A stretch of DNA of 64,000 nt from Siphonodentalium dalli (GCA_032622095.1 CP136063.1:35192106-35256105); one strand, 5' to 3'. Positions 40,212-54,856 are shown, counted from the first letter of the stretch. Notes: generated by a model not told the origin, from the letters alone. Numbers and translations are program-made.

Positions 40212-41453
40212 TTTCATCGCCATCTTGGAATTTGCTCTTTGCATGACTAAATAGTCAAAAGGATGGTCTCGGTCAAAATTGCGTTATTATTACCACTTGA
40301 TTTTAGAGTTATCCATCTTTGTCTGTTTGAATAAGTCTTTTGGGGCAATTATTAGTACACATCTCGAGAAATAACAAACTTCAAAAATCAATATCTGATC
40401 ACTTTGAGCTTTGATGGGTGGGTTCCTCGACTCGAATCAAATATGTTTTACCCCTGAAGCCAATGAATAGTAATTTAGGGGTGCTTAATCAGATTGAGTA
40501 CCTTTAACATTGACATGTGTGGTAGATGGGAATGAATCATTTTGTGGTCATTCGGCAAAACAATATGGCCACCAACAGCTATCTTGGATTTCAAAATTCA
40601 ATCCATTAGGGCTACAGGCCGGAATGTTCGTCTGATCATCATGAAATTTGTTGTGATTGTTAATATTGTCATGTACTGTAGATATGAAAGAATCAATCAA
40701 GCTTCTTATGTTGTGCATTAGATTAGACGATTCTTCCATCACAAACAATCATTTTGTAGAACTGGAAGTGAAAAATCGGCGATCTGAATTGGTTGGTGAG
40801 GGGGGGGGGGGGGAGGTGGTGAATAATTGTATTCTTAAAACGTGGATGTCAGACGAGCTTCTTATGTTTTTGCATTAGATTAGACGATCATGCAATCATA
40901 ATCAATCATTTGATAGAACTGGATGTAGAATTTGGTTAAGGAACATTGATAAAATCAATGACTAGTATTGTTGTATATAGCAACAGCTATCGATGAAAAC
41001 TCACACATATATTGTATTCCTGATAACGATAGAAATGCTTCCATTTTCTGCAATATCTTGTCCGTTTCTCGTGAAAGTGCAAGTGTGCACCGTGACATCG
41101 ACGAATGCGGACCGTGTCCAAAACTGAATGCGAACCAGGTGTGACCCCGTGATATGGGTATGTTGTAAACAACTTGGTGGTACTAGTATTGCTAACAAAA
41201 GTTCAATTAGTGAGGGGTCTCCTCGGCGTTGAGTGTTTTGCTTATCACATTCTATTTACATACTGTTTGTTTACATACATGTATATAAACATGGCATGTG
41301 TTGACATAACACAGTACTAATTAATATGACAATAACATGCCATAATTTACACGATATTTATGATTGGTATAAGAACAAGGTTTGTCTATAACATAAACTT
41401 AATATTATTTCTGTTTATGTCGGTTTTAGTGGACATGACTACCGGTATATTAA

Positions 41454-41844
41454 CCCTTTACCCAACAAACCGGCCAAAAACGACCAAATAAAGCTGCAAC
41501 AGCCTAAATTATCTTGGGTCTGTCTCAATAAAACCATACAAATATGGATATCATTGGAACCGGCTCATTGACCACATTGTGATGGTTACAGTTATGCCCT
41601 GTGCCAATGCATTCTCTTATATATGCGAGTCGACCATAGGTCGCCTCGCATATATAAGAGAATGCATTGGCCTAAAAAAATCTTTTTAAAACATTTTTTA
41701 CCATTTTTTCTTACATTCTTTAACAATTTTATAATTTTTAATGTGTTAAGCCAATGCATTCTCTTATGTATGCGAGGCGACATATGGTCGACTCGCATAT
41801 ATAAGAGAATGCATTGGCACAGGGCCCTTCTGTTGGGTAAAGGG
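41454..41844. mobile_element. TTAA-flanked MITE (piggyBac-like ends), copy 1
   Basis: Flanked by TTAA (41450-41453, 41845-41848). Ends CCCTTTACCCAACA and its reverse complement. It contains two 69-bp palindromes (41603-41671, 41750-41818) of the type gccaatgcattctcttatat. TTAA target duplication suits piggyBac or Kolobok families. Second copy, inverted, at 63277-63641. Confidence 0.85.
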
Positions 41845-41994
41845 TTAACAGCAATACCCATCACCTATTATTACGGTATCTTAAACATGATCCTCATGGA
41901 CGTATTATTTTGGTGTGACGACCCACTAACACAATAAACTGGTATAATAACCGAATGGTACCGCAACTTCACCACAGTGACCGTTTCGTTACCG

Positions 41995-42525
41995 GTGTGG
42001 ATACTGTACTGCCCTAAGTAAATGGCCCATCTAACTGGGGTGATACCCCAGTTTAACCGCGTTTCGTTTAATGTTAATCACAGTTATAAGATGCAGTTGA
42101 ACCGTATTCCACAACTGGCTGTTTGTGCGGTTAAAACATACCATTCTCAGTTAAACTGGTATCGGTTGAAGCGGAGCAACCATGCACATGGTATACTATG
42201 TATTGTTGTGTCGTGTTTTAGTTACCATGACTGTTTGTCAAGTACACGGTCATACGGTACATGTACCATCCACTGACAGATCCATCACTCAAGGCTAGTC
42301 TTTTTGCCATCACAATTCAAATACAGGAATGTCAGCATTTACGCGCTGTGTAACAGCAGTCAAGTGACATAACTACGGTTATCTAAACCGCAGTTAACTG
42401 AGGTGCCACTGCAGTTACTTACCCGTAACTGCGGTCCGGTTACGGTTTAACCGCAGTTTTAAACAGATTATAACCCCAGTTAGTGGGTCATTTACTGAGG
42501 GCATCACAGTACCTTATACTACCAG
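41995..42525. repeat. Fold-back repeat rich in 'taaccgcagtt'
   Basis: Arms about 41995-42065 and 42460-42525 are imperfect inverted copies (actgccctaagtaaatggcc against gggtcatttactgagggc), with many internal short inverted repeats of the type ctgcggttaaac. No coding capacity. Confidence 0.5.
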
Positions 42526-42589
42526 TAATACTGCGGTCATTACCAGGGTATCGCCCCATTTTTCAAGTCAATTACTTTGATTATAGTGG

Positions 42590-43498
42590 CAGCGTTGGCT
42601 GATTTAAATCAAGCAATTTAAATCAAGATTTAAATCAATGATTTTTTTCAAAAAATTTAAAAAATCATTGATTTAAATCAAATTTTTTCAAATGATGATA
42701 AAAAGTAAAGAACTGCAATATCTAACAAGGTTTCTGTAAACCAAAACATAAGTATGATTAAACAATATACAAATTGGATAATAGATATGAAATTCTACAG
42801 TAATTTTCAACCCTATATAAACTACATGCATACTGCATGGTACCGTATTTACTGTTCCGCTTTATAGCATTGTTCGTATTGTTTGTAACTACACTCAGAT
42901 TCAGCACGCCTCACTATACACTGTTTAATTTTTGTTCCTCCTTTTCTTATTGCCGTACATGTAATACTAACCGAGTAGCTTTACCATATACTCTGCCATC
43001 TAACTACTCTAGTTGTCTAGTGCCTATACTTGATATACAGTGTGATTACCGTATGTCTTAAAGTCACTGGGAGCAAACGTGAATGATAATATATTCAGTT
43101 TTCATCTAAAATTGACTAAATTTATTAGTAAAAGTTTAAGCACAGGTCTACTTTTCCAGATATCACAACATTGGAACACACATGGACCTAAGTGTATGCA
43201 TAACGAGCATGATCGCTATATCTGTACTACCATGATATTTGTGTGTTTCATTGGTATACAAAACATATTTAAAAATAATACAATCACATAATTCTGATTA
43301 ATCCAGACTTGGATAATAATGAGCAACACCTTTCAGAACCTTCATTTATCAGAGAAATTGCACAATTACATATTTTCATATTAACAGTTAAAAAAATATA
43401 TCAAATAAATCGATTTAAATAAAAAAAATCTTGATTTAAATCCAATAAATCAATTCTTTTGATTTATTTAAAAAAAATCAAACAAATCACCAACCCTG
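42590..43498. mobile_element. Non-autonomous hAT-type element
   Basis: Ends CAGCGTTGG and CCAACCCTG, followed inward by AT-rich 'gatttaaatcaa' inverted repeats; flanked by an 8-bp direct duplication TATAGTGG (42582-42589, 43499-43506). 8-bp duplication and CAG..GTTGG termini are hAT hallmarks. No transposase frame. Confidence 0.85.
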
Positions 43499-43509
43499 TA
43501 TAGTGGTAA

Positions 43510-44930
43510 CCTTACCGCGGTGTTTGATGTTACCACAGTTTAATGCCAGAGTATTACTGGGGTGATACCATGTTAGAGGTGGTCAATTACCGGTATGTAA
43601 GTATATGGTAGCTGTACATGTAACACAGTGACAACTGTTAGGAAGATGCTAAAGTACAGGCATATGATTAATACACTTAAAATTTCTATCGAAAGTAAAA
43701 TGTTCTTGATGGGACCTATGTGCAAGATAATTGCTCAGCATAGTGCAGTACATATAGCCCCTCCCAGGTTGGCCAGAATTGCTGGAAATATATTGTATTG
43801 CTACATTTAAGAGACTTCAAACTGAGTAAATTTGTGAAAATCTAATGAAATGTTTATCTTTCCTATCTTTGTGTGAGTTAATGTTCACAGTTTTGTACTA
43901 TTGATCTCTTTTGTGCTCTGAATTAGGGTAGGTGCATTTGCTTGGACACTGGACAGTGTTGTCTGAAGCTATAAATACTATTGCTTTCATGATTTCAGCT
44001 TGACAAGTCATTGAATGCTCACACCAACAGGGCAACAAAACCAAATTCAACATTGTGTGGCTACTACGGGTAAAACAAAACAAAAACATTATGGTTGACA
44101 TGGGGTGGGGATGTACCTGTAGTTGCATCAGTTACACTCTATGATTCATTTTGAGTTTCACTTTGTTGTGTAATTACATAAAAAATTTCATTAAAGATGC
44201 ATACTCCAATTGAGTGCCCCTCTCTTGGATTTAGGGGTTTAAAATATTTGATTCAAGTCGAGGAACTCATCTACATGTATCAAAGCTCAGAGTAAGAAGA
44301 GTTATGACTTATTAGATATCAATTTTGACATTTATTATTTTTTACCTTCAAGACTTATTAGTCGCCCAGCTGAGCCAACGGTTTCAGACCACATTGCAGA
44401 TGAAGACGGATAACTCTCAAATTAAGAGGCTTTGTGTTGATAATAAGGCCAAATTTCTTTGAACAACATGTTGATAAATGACACGTAGCCGGCATAATAC
44501 TGGTAGTTGACAGCGGTTACTGGTTAGCATTATTTTTGGGCAATTAGTTGATTCTGATAACTGAAGCAGCATTATTTTTAAATGTTGTTGGAATCTGATT
44601 TAATATACATGTATATCTGTGGACCTTCGCTTTCGGTTATAATTAAGAAATAACAGTTACCAAATTTCCCCAATAATATTCTAATAGTATACAATAATGA
44701 TCATATTTTGAATGCATTATTAACCGTAACAAAAAAGCTTTGTGTGAGCCGAGCGTTTGTTTTATATACAGCACGTAAATAGTGAGCGATAAGCAAAACA
44801 CTCAAGACCATGGCGATTGTTTTGGTTGATGTACATGTACATGTACATGTAGCTATACTGGAATGTTGTAAACAACTTGGTTGCATTACTAAAAAAATAT
44901 CAATTAGTGAGGGTGTTTTGGCACGGGATA
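43510..44930. other. Intron sequence, nothing recognised
   Basis: No supported gene or repeat family; short tacatg repeats at 44828-44850. Confidence 0.45.
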
Positions 44931-46770
44931 AAAATTGTACCTTTGGTCGGATCATTATGAAATTTGTCATGGCTGTTGACATTGATATGTAGATAGGAAC
45001 GATTTAATTGGCAAAAAAAAACATGGCCACCAGCGACCATCTTGGATTTCAAATTGCAATCCATTAGCACGGGATACAGGCCTAAGTGTTCATCTGATCA
45101 TCATGAAATATGTCGTGGATGTTAATATTGACATGTAGATGAAAACGAGTGATTTTGGGGTCATTCGGCAGTCATTCCCAGGATACGGGAGTGATTGATC
45201 TCGCACCAGTATGCACTCGCAATTTTTAATTCACTGGTGCTAAAATTTTCACTTGTCCCTCTTGTCAAAATGCTCATGATCACTTTAATAGATGATTCAA
45301 TATTAAACATTTTGAACGTATATTTAGAACCTTTCCCCCTCTCAGTTAAATTATGGGCATGTGAAAGTTTAACTGGACATTAATGTACGTCCATCCCAAA
45401 ATTACATTTGGTTGATAAAAATCCAACTTACGATTATATTATGGGCGCAATTACACCCGTCTTCTGAATTGCGAGTGCAAATAAGTGCTCTCGCTGTGTT
45501 TTACGCATGGGAAGGGCTGATTCGGCCATAAACATGACCACTGGCAGCCATCTTGGATGTTACTCTTTGCGTGACTAAATCTTTTGGCACGGGCTACAAA
45601 TCTTACCTTTAGTTGGATAATTGTGAAATTGTCGAGGCTGTTGACATGTAGATGGGAACGATTCATTTGGCAAAACAAACATGGCCACCATCGGCAATCT
45701 TGGATTTCAAAAATTAATCCATTAGCACGGGCTACAGGCTGGAGTGTTCGTCTGATCATCATGAAATATGTCGTGAATGTTAATATTGACATGTAGATCA
45801 GAATGAGTTATTTTGGTGTCAATCAGCCATAAAACATGGCCGCTGGCAGCCATGTTGCATTTTACTCTTTGCATGACTAAATCCTTTGGCTCGGTCACAA
45901 GTTGTACCTTTGGTCGGATCATTATGAAATTTGTCATGGCTGTTGACATTGACATGTACCGGTAGATGGGAACGATTCATTTGGGGGAAAAATGGCCTCC
46001 AACGGTCATCTTGGATTTCAAAATTCAATCCATTAGCACGGGCTACAGGCTGGAGTGTTCGTCTGATTTTCATGAAATATGTCGAGCATGTTAACATTGA
46101 CATGTAGATCAGAATGAGTGATTTTGGGGTCATTCGGCCATAAAGCATGGCTGCCAGCAGCAATGTTGCATTTTACTCTTTGCATGACTAAGTCCTTTGT
46201 CACGGGTTACAAGTTGTACCTTTGGCCATGGCTGTTGACATTGATATGTAGATGGGAACGAATAATTTTGGGTTCAATTGGCAAAAACACATGGCCACCA
46301 GCGCCATTTTGGGTTTAAAAATTCAATCCATTAGCAAGGGCTACAGGCCTGAGTGTTCTTCTCATCATCATGAAATTTGTCGTGGATGTTAATAATGACA
46401 TGTAGGTTAGAATGAGTGATTTTGGGGTCATTCTGCCATAAACCATGGCTGCGAGCAGCCATGTTGCATTTTACTCTTTGCATGACAAAATTCTTTGGCA
46501 CGGGCTACAGGTCGTACCTTTGATCAGGTCATCATGATCAGGTCATCATGAAATATTGACATGTCGATGGGAACGAGTCATTTTGGGGTCATTCAGCCAT
46601 AAAACATGGCCGCTGGGAGCCATCTTGGATTTTACTCTTCACATTACTAATTTCTTTTGGTATTTGGCAAGTCGTACCTTTGGTCGGTTCATTATGAAAT
46701 TTGTCATGGCTCTTGACTTTGACATGTTAATGGGAACAAATCATTTTGGGGTCATTCGGCAAAAAACATG
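44930..46770 (+). repeat. Degenerate tandem array of about 150-bp half-units
   Basis: Alternating blocks of 'cctttggtcggatcattatg', 'gacatgtagatgggaacga' and 'atggccaccagc..atcttggat' repeated at least eight times with divergence. Isolated pieces of the same family occur at 37960-38260, 39700-39750 and 40505-40680. Short frames here are repeats read through. Confidence 0.75.
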
Positions 46771-46779
46771 TAAATGTAC

Positions 46780-49335
46780 CAACCACTTTATTCATGAGAA
46801 TTATGCATTCTTGAACAAATAATCCATTAAATCTATACTTGTACACTGTAGTAGCGTGATTGTAGACAGCGATGACCTGTTGGCCTGGTTGAATTTACTG
46901 CGGTATGATGGATCACATCCATCCTCAGGCTACTTTTGCCATTTAATGGCATTTTGTTTTCAATGTGCATGGGTAGATAGGCTTGAGACCCCACCACAGT
47001 TCAATTCACACCAGGTTCTCAGGTTCTGTTATTTTCTGATAGTAGAACTTTAGTCATGAATTTGGGCTGATCATAACTGGGATAATGCTGTTATCTATAT
47101 CAAAGTTCTGTGTATATATCGTTTGATAAGGCCAAACAAAATAGTACCTTCGTTTCCGGTAACGGAGGGCAAAAAATTAGGGTAGGGAGGGGGGTAAACC
47201 TCTTCTTTTTTTAACGCACAAGGTGGTAACCGCCCCTTAATGTATTGTAGATACAGATATACTATGTACTAATGCATATAGTCTATCTAGATATAATTTT
47301 GTAATGAACTTGCAAGGCACTTTATTTTATATTCTTTTATTTAAGGTTTTATTTATCATATGGCCTGGCAATAACAGGAGTCAGGGGTACATATCTCGAT
47401 ATAGGAGTGACTGTCTTGTCTTCAATCTGTTGTCTTAGTGAAGCTTTCACTACACCACTACCTTCCCCACATTGGACACAAAAATATTAAGTCAATACCG
47501 GTACCTCTATAAAACTAATATAGACTTTATTCTAGTACATGTAGTTGAAATTATTATTTACAAATTATAGTCAGGACTATTATATATGATTGATTCTTGG
47601 TATAATTTAGTACATGCATGTAGAATTAAGTAGTTATTCCAGGTTATTCCATCATAACATGTTGCGTTAAAGCATGAGTTACCTGTATGTGAACGATATT
47701 GAACTGCTAAAAAAATACCCTCCTTCCCACAAATCATCAATGTATCATGCAATTTTTCATACTAGGGTTACATGTATGCCTAACTATCAGAAAATTTACA
47801 ATAGAATTGATTGTTGATAATTGGTATGCAACAATCAATTGTCATATGTCCAAAGCTATTCAATTTTTATTAATCAACACCCCCAAACATATCAAATTGA
47901 GTTAATAAACATATTCCATACCCATCAGTCTGAAAGACTTTGGGTTTGAGTTGCCTATTTTCGAGGAATCATGTTTTTCGATGTTTGTTAGCCCAATATC
48001 CCTGGTTTGGTGTGTTTTGTGAGTGCGATTTTGCAAGTTAATTTGGCTAATGACTCATTGAATTGAAACCAGCAACTTAAACTAATAGCAACTGGAAGAA
48101 TAAAGTCAAGTTGGGAGAATGAGGTTGGTAATTTTCAGACTGTAAATTGGAAACGTTGGAATTGTTTTTATTTTGCGAACGGGGGGGGGGGGGGGGGGGG
48201 TTACCGGAAACAAAGGTATTTTTTATGCCTAAGGACGAATGAAAGAAGCATTTAAGTGCATGCATCACCCAACTCACAACCACGTAGTTCAACTTTGGTT
48301 TGTTAATTACGCTAGTGTATGGTCATATTACACCACATGAAGGTGTCTCGATTTCATACCTAACAACGTTAGTTGGAAATTTCACACCAATAACATGTTG
48401 AAATTTGTCTTATACACATGTAGTACTTATGATTCCAATAATGTATTAGTGGGGAATGAAATGTCCCATCAGTTGGAACTGATTTTCCAACCTTAGGTGA
48501 CGGGGGTGACAAAGTTCCAAAACTTAGAAAGCTTGTTTGCTGGTCCCTCGCCGTGGCCAGTCATAAAAAGGCTACTTAATTTAAGAAAACAATAGTTTCC
48601 TACTTTCGGTCAAAATTTGGTGGAAAAGGCAGTTGCAAAGTTCCCAACCTCAGTGAGGGTGTCAGGTTGGAAATTTCCAACACTTGGAAACTTTGAGGCC
48701 AGTCTAGGTGCATAGGATTTTGCGATTTTCATGTTCAGATTTCAAAATTTTCGGCCCGGTGTATACTCGTTCCATGGTCATGTGAATTTGAACACAGACG
48801 ACTAGATGTTAGTATATTTCCATGTTCAGATCTCAAAATGTCATCAAAACCACTGATTCATTCAGGATAGGCTACAATTAAAGGTGTGCAAGTGGCAAAA
48901 TTGGTCTGGTTCAGGGAGTGCAGTTGGAAATTGGCACCCTCACACGGAAATCCTCTAGCCACGACCATGGATACATCGTCACTTTTGGAATTCCAGACTA
49001 GAAACAAAACAAGTCTTTAGAATGAAATGTTTATTTCGAACCAACTGTTGAAAAATTTCGTACTTAAAATCAAATTTTATTTATAATATGGTAATCTATG
49101 GAAAGTTCCTAACAAAAGGGTTGATTCAATGAATATTTCCAACAGTTGAAAGTATTGAAAAAACAGTTAACTGTTGCAAAATTCCAACCCAGTGGGTGCA
49201 AGTCTATGTCCAATTTCTATTTGTGAATTGATGCATTCGTTAATCTCACAAATTACGTGTCCGTATAGACATATTATATTTATGCGAGTACATAAATTGT
49301 TTCATAATATTCATTGTAGTAATATAAAACCCATT
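46780..49335. other. Intron sequence with short motifs only
   Basis: No gene. A 20-base poly-G at 48181-48200, and scattered 'ttggaaatttccaac' palindromes at 48360-49170. Confidence 0.5.
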
Positions 49336-49339
49336 CCCA

Positions 49340-52300
49340 ACTGTACTACAGCGTGCATACTGTAACTGAGTTATAGTCAGGCTATGATGTACTACAGTGT
49401 GCATACTGTAACTGAGTTATAGTCAGGCTATGATGTACTACAGTGTGCATACTGTAACTGAGTTATAGTCAGGCTATGATGTACTACAGTGTGCATACTG
49501 TAACTGAGTTATAGTCAGGCTATGATGTACTACAGTGTGCATACTGTAACTGAGTTATAGTCAGGCTGTACTACAGTGTGCATACTGTAACTGAGTTATA
49601 GTCAGGCTATGATGTACTACAATGTGCATACTGTAACTGAGTTATAGTCAGGCTGTACTACAGTGTGCATACTGTAACTGAGTTATAGTCAGGCTATGAT
49701 GTACTACAATGTGCATACTGTAACTGAGTAATAGTCAGGCTGTACTACAGTGTGCATACTGTAACTGAGTTATAGTCAGGCTATGATGTACTACAGTGTG
49801 CATACTGTAACTGAGTTATAGTCAGGCTGTACTACAGTGTGCATACTGTAACTGAGTTATATTCAGGCTATGATGTACTACAGTGTGCATACTGTAACTG
49901 AGTTATAGTCAGGCTATGATGTACTACAGTGTGCATACTGTAACTGAGTTATAGTCAGGCTATGATGTACTACAGTGTGCATACTGTAACTGAGTTATAG
50001 TCAGGCTGTACTACAGTGTGCATACTGTAACTGAGTTATAGTCAGGCTATGATGTACTACAGTGTGCATACTGTAACTGAGTTATAGTCAGGCTATGATG
50101 TACTACAGTGTGCATACTGTAACTGAGTTATAGTCAGGCTATGATGTACTACAGTGTGCATACTGTAACTGAGTTATAGTCAGGCTATGGTGTACTACAG
50201 TGTGCATACTGTAACTGAGTTATAGTCAGGCTATGATGTACTACAGTGTGCATACTGTAACTGAGTTATAGTCAGGCTATGATGTACTACAGTGTGCATA
50301 CTGTAACTGAGTTATAGTCAGGCTATGATGTACTACAGTGTGCATACTGTAACTGAGTTATAGTCAGGCTATGAAATGTACTACAGTGTGCATACTGTAA
50401 CTGAGTTATAGTCAGGCTATGATGTACTACAGTGTGCATACTGTAACTGAGTTATAGTCAGGCTATGATGTACTACAGTGTGTATACTGTAACTGAGTTA
50501 TAGTCAGGCTATGATGTACTACAGTGTGCATACTGTAACTGAGTTATAGTCAGGCTATGATGTACTACAGTGTGCATACTGTAACTGAGTTATAGTCAGG
50601 CTATGATGTACTACAGTGTGCATACTGTAACTGAGTTATAGTCAGGCTATGATGTACTACAGTGTGCATACTGTAACTGAGTTATAGTCAGGCTATGAAC
50701 TGTACTACAGTGTGCATACTGTAACTGAGTTATAGTCAGGCTATGATGTACTACAGTGTGCATACTGTAACTGAGTTATAGTCAGGCTATGATGTACTAC
50801 AGTGTGCATACTGTAACTGAGTTATAGTCAGGCTATGATGTACTACAGGGTGCATACTGTAACTGAGTTATAGTCAGGCTATGATGTACTACAGTGTGCA
50901 TACTGTAACTGAGTTATAGTCAGGCTATGATGTACTACAGTGTGCATACTGTAACTGAGTTATAGTCAGGCTATGATGTACTACAGTGTGCATACTGTAA
51001 CTGAGTTATAGTCAGGCTATGATGTACTACAGGGTGCATACTGTAACTGAGTTATAGTCAGGCTATGATGTACTACAGTGTGCATACTGTAACTGAGTTA
51101 TAGTCAGGCTATGATGTACTACAGTGTGCATACTGTAACTGAGTTATAGTCAGGCTATGATGTACTACAGGGTGCATACTGTAACTGAGTTATAGTCAGG
51201 CTATGATGTACTACAGTGTGCATACTGTAACTGAGTTATAGTCAGGCTATGATGTACTACAGTGTGCATACTGTAACTGAGTTATAGTCAGGCTATGATG
51301 TACTACAGTGTGCATACTGTAACTGAGTTATAGTCAGGCTATGATGTACTACAGTGTGCATACTGTAACTGAGTTATAGTCAGGCTATGATGTACTACAG
51401 TGTGCATACTGTAACTGAGTTATAGTCAGGCTATGATGTACTACAGTGTGCATACTGTAACTGAGTTATAGTCAGGCTATGATGTACTACAGTGTGCATA
51501 CTGTAACTGAGTTATAGTCAGGCTATGATGTACTACAGGGTGCATACTGTAACTGAGTTATAGTCAGGCTATGATGTACTACAGTGTGCATACTGTAACT
51601 GAGTTATAGTCAGGCTATGATGTACTACAGTGTGCATACTGTAACTGAGTTATAGTCAGGCTATGATGTACTACAGTGTGCATACTGTAACTGAGTTATA
51701 GTCAGGCTATGATGTACTACAGTGTGCATACTGTAACTGAGTTATAGTCAGGCTATGATGTACTACAGTGTGCATACTGTAACTGAGTTATAGTCAGGCT
51801 ATGATGTACTACAGTGTGCATACTGTAACTGAGTTATAGTCAGGCTATGATGTACTACAGTGTGCATACTGTAACTGAGTTATAGTCAGGCTATGATGTA
51901 CTACAGTGTGCATACTGTAACTGAGTTATAGTCAGGCTATGATGTACTACAGTGTGCATACTGTAACTGAGTTATAGTCAGGCTATGATGTACTACAGTG
52001 TGCATACTGTAACTGAGTTATAGTCAGGCTATGATGTACTACAGTGTGCATACTGTAACTGAGTTATAGTCAGGCTATGATGTACTACAGTGTGCATACT
52101 GTAACTGAGTTATAGTCAGGCTATGATGTACTACAGTGTGCATACTGTAACTGAGTTATAGTCAGGCTATGATGTACTACAGTGTGCATACTGTAACTGA
52201 GTTATAGTCAGGCTATGATGTACTACAGTGTGCATACTGTAACTGAGTTATAGTCAGGCTATGATGTACTACAGTGTGCATACTGTAACTGAGTTATAGT

Positions 52301-54004
52301 CAGGCTATGAACTGTACTACAGTGTGCATACTGTAACTGAGTTATAGTCAGGCTATGATGTACTACAGTGTGCATACTGTAACTGAGTTATAGTCAGGCT
52401 ATGATGTACTACAGTGTGCATACTGTAACTGAGTTATAGTCAGGCTATGATGTACTACAGGGTGCATACTGTAACTGAGTTATAGTCAGGCTATGATGTA
52501 CTACAGTGTGCATACTGTAACTGAGTTATAGTCAGGCTATGATGTACTACAGTGTGCATACTGTAACTGAGTTATAGTCAGGCTATGATGTACTACAGTG
52601 TGCATACTGTAACTGAGTTATAGTCAGGCTATGATGTACTACAGGGTGCATACTGTAACTGAGTTATAGTCAGGCTATGATGTACTACAGTGTGCATACT
52701 GTAACTGAGTTATAGTCAGGCTATGATGTACTACAGTGTGCATACTGTAACTGAGTTATAGTCAGGCTATGATGTACTACAGGGTGCATACTGTAACTGA
52801 GTTATAGTCAGGCTATGATGTACTACAGTGTGCATACTGTAACTGAGTTATAGTCAGGCTATGATGTACTACAGTGTGCATACTGTAACTGAGTTATAGT
52901 CAGGCTATGATGTACTACAGTGTGCATACTGTAACTGAGTTATAGTCAGGCTATGATGTACTACAGTGTGCATACTGTAACTGAGTTATAGTCAGGCTAT
53001 GATGTACTACAGTGTGCATACTGTAACTGAGTTATAGTCAGGCTATGATGTACTACAGTGTGCATACTGTAACTGAGTTATAGTCAGGCTATGATGTACT
53101 ACAGTGTGCATACTGTAACTGAGTTATAGTCAGGCTATGATGTACTACAGGGTGCATACTGTAACTGAGTTATAGTCAGGCTATGATGTACTACAGTGTG
53201 CATACTGTAACTGAGTTATAGTCAGGCTATGATGTACTACAGTGTGCATACTGTAACTGAGTTATAGTCAGGCTATGATGTACTACAGTGTGCATACTGT
53301 AACTGAGTTATAGTCAGGCTATGATGTACTACAGTGTGCATACTGTAACTGAGTTATAGTCAGGCTATGATGTACTACAGTGTGCATACTGTAACTGAGT
53401 TATAGTCAGGCTATGATGTACTACAGTGTGCATACTGTAACTGAGTTATAGTCAGGCTATGATGTACTACAGTGTGCATACTGTAACTGAGTTATAGTCA
53501 GGCTATGATGTACTACAGTGTGCATACTGTAACTGAGTTATAGTCAGGCTATGATGTACTACAGTGTGCATACTGTAACTGAGTTATAGTCAGGCTATGA
53601 TGTACTACAGTGTGCATACTGTAACTGAGTTATAGTCAGGCTATGATGTACTACAGTGTGCATACTGTAACTGAGTTATAGTCAGGCTATGATGTACTAC
53701 AGTGTGCATACTGTAACTGAGTTATAGTCAGGCTATGATGTACTACAGTGTGCATACTGTAACTGAGTTATAGTCAGGCTATGATGTACTACAGTGTGCA
53801 TACTGTAACTGAGTTATAGTCAGGCTATGATGTACTACAGTGTGCATACTGTAACTGAGTTATAGTCAGGCTATGATGTACTACAGTGTGCATACTGTAA
53901 CTGAGTTATAGTCAGGCTGTACTACAGTGTGCATACTGTAACTGAGTTATAGTCAGGCTATGATGTACTACAGTGTGCATACTGTAACTGAGTTATAGTC
54001 AGGC
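49340..54004. repeat. 4.7-kb minisatellite, 46-bp unit, about 100 copies
   Basis: Unit: gatgtactacagtgtgcata plus ctgtaactgagttatagtca plus ggctat. A 41-bp variant lacks 'atgat' and is frequent in the first 700 bp. Marker variants (tgaactg at 50695 and 52307; acagggtg at 50846, 51032, 51169, 51537 and again 52459, 52643, 52782, 53150) show a 1612-bp higher-order repeat of 35 units. It lies in the intron of the host gene. No coding potential; no unique spacers. Confidence 0.95.
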
Positions 54005-54009
54005 AACAT

Positions 54010-54415
54010 TCACTATTCTCACCCATGCTGATATGGAAATAAATAGCTGATTGGGGACCTTCAATGGGCAAATGCGCACAACAATGTGTTAATTAATTAG
54101 ATTAAAGCGTGGGGTAAGCTACTCGCCTACAATATCAATATATGGACAATATCATGATTGGGGCTCGCGAAGGGGGTAATAGAATATAAATATTTCTTTT
54201 TTCAAAGTTTATATATTACACAATCAATTAACATGATCTGCTTCTTTCTGGTATCTGGTTTCTGACACCTTGAACCACCATAAGGCCAGAAATGTTCCAA
54301 GTAAGATAGACACATCGGCGATATTGGATATGCGGGAGAAACAACACCGTTTCGGGCATACGGTCCAATACTAACTCGGTGTCTATCTATAACATAATGT
54401 TTTGTGAATACTTAC
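54010..54415. other. Intron 5' part
   Basis: Between the minisatellite and the donor site at 54415; no features seen. Confidence 0.5.
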
Positions 54416-54856
54416 CTAAGACTGATTGGATATCAGTCACAAGCAACACCAGAGAGAAGAATAGTTGACGAGTTCTCGAATCACCGATCATAATTAGTGT
54501 TTTCCCCCGGAACTGACTACATAATTTCTCCCGGGTGAATGTCGTTGGCTGACACCTCTTATCATGTGTTGCCCATCTCACTAACTCTCCGTGGATGTCA
54601 CTCGGTGCTTTCTTCCATTCACGTAGCTCGTCCAGTTGGCGTTTGCTGTATTTTCGCGCTTTCCAGCTTCCAATAAATACACTTTCGTCGAATTTCGGAC
54701 ATTCTATGGCAACAGAACATACGTCATGAGGGGCGCATTTCTCCTCCATTATCCTTTCGTGTAGTACGTAATTGATAATGTTGGACATGTTTTCTATGCT
54801 GGTATAATTCATTGCCGTAATGTCGCATTTGGGTTTTGAATCTGAATGGTGGTTGT
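54416..54856 (-). CDS. Middle exon of PC-esterase/CASD1-like host gene
   Basis: 147 codons. Acceptor cattttcag before 54856; donor G|GTAAGT after 54416. Cysteine-rich segment with 'CSVAIECPKFDES', a 'WKARKYSKRQL' region, 'LCSQFRGKTLIMIGDSRTRQLF' near the end: RGK..., then GDSRTRQLF, the nucleophile block (block I) of GDS/SGNH esterases such as CASD1 and the PC-esterase family. Joining phase 1 both sides fits exon 1 and exon 3. Substrate is unknown; CASD1 itself O-acetylates sialic acids in the Golgi, but the similarity seen here is only at motif level. Confidence 0.75.

Noticed and set aside
44701-46822. Many 60-115-codon frames
   Set aside because: All lie in a degenerate tandem repeat and alternate strands; not genes.
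49340-54004. CRISPR-like array
   Set aside because: Units are head-to-tail copies with no unique spacers; it is a minisatellite in an animal intron.
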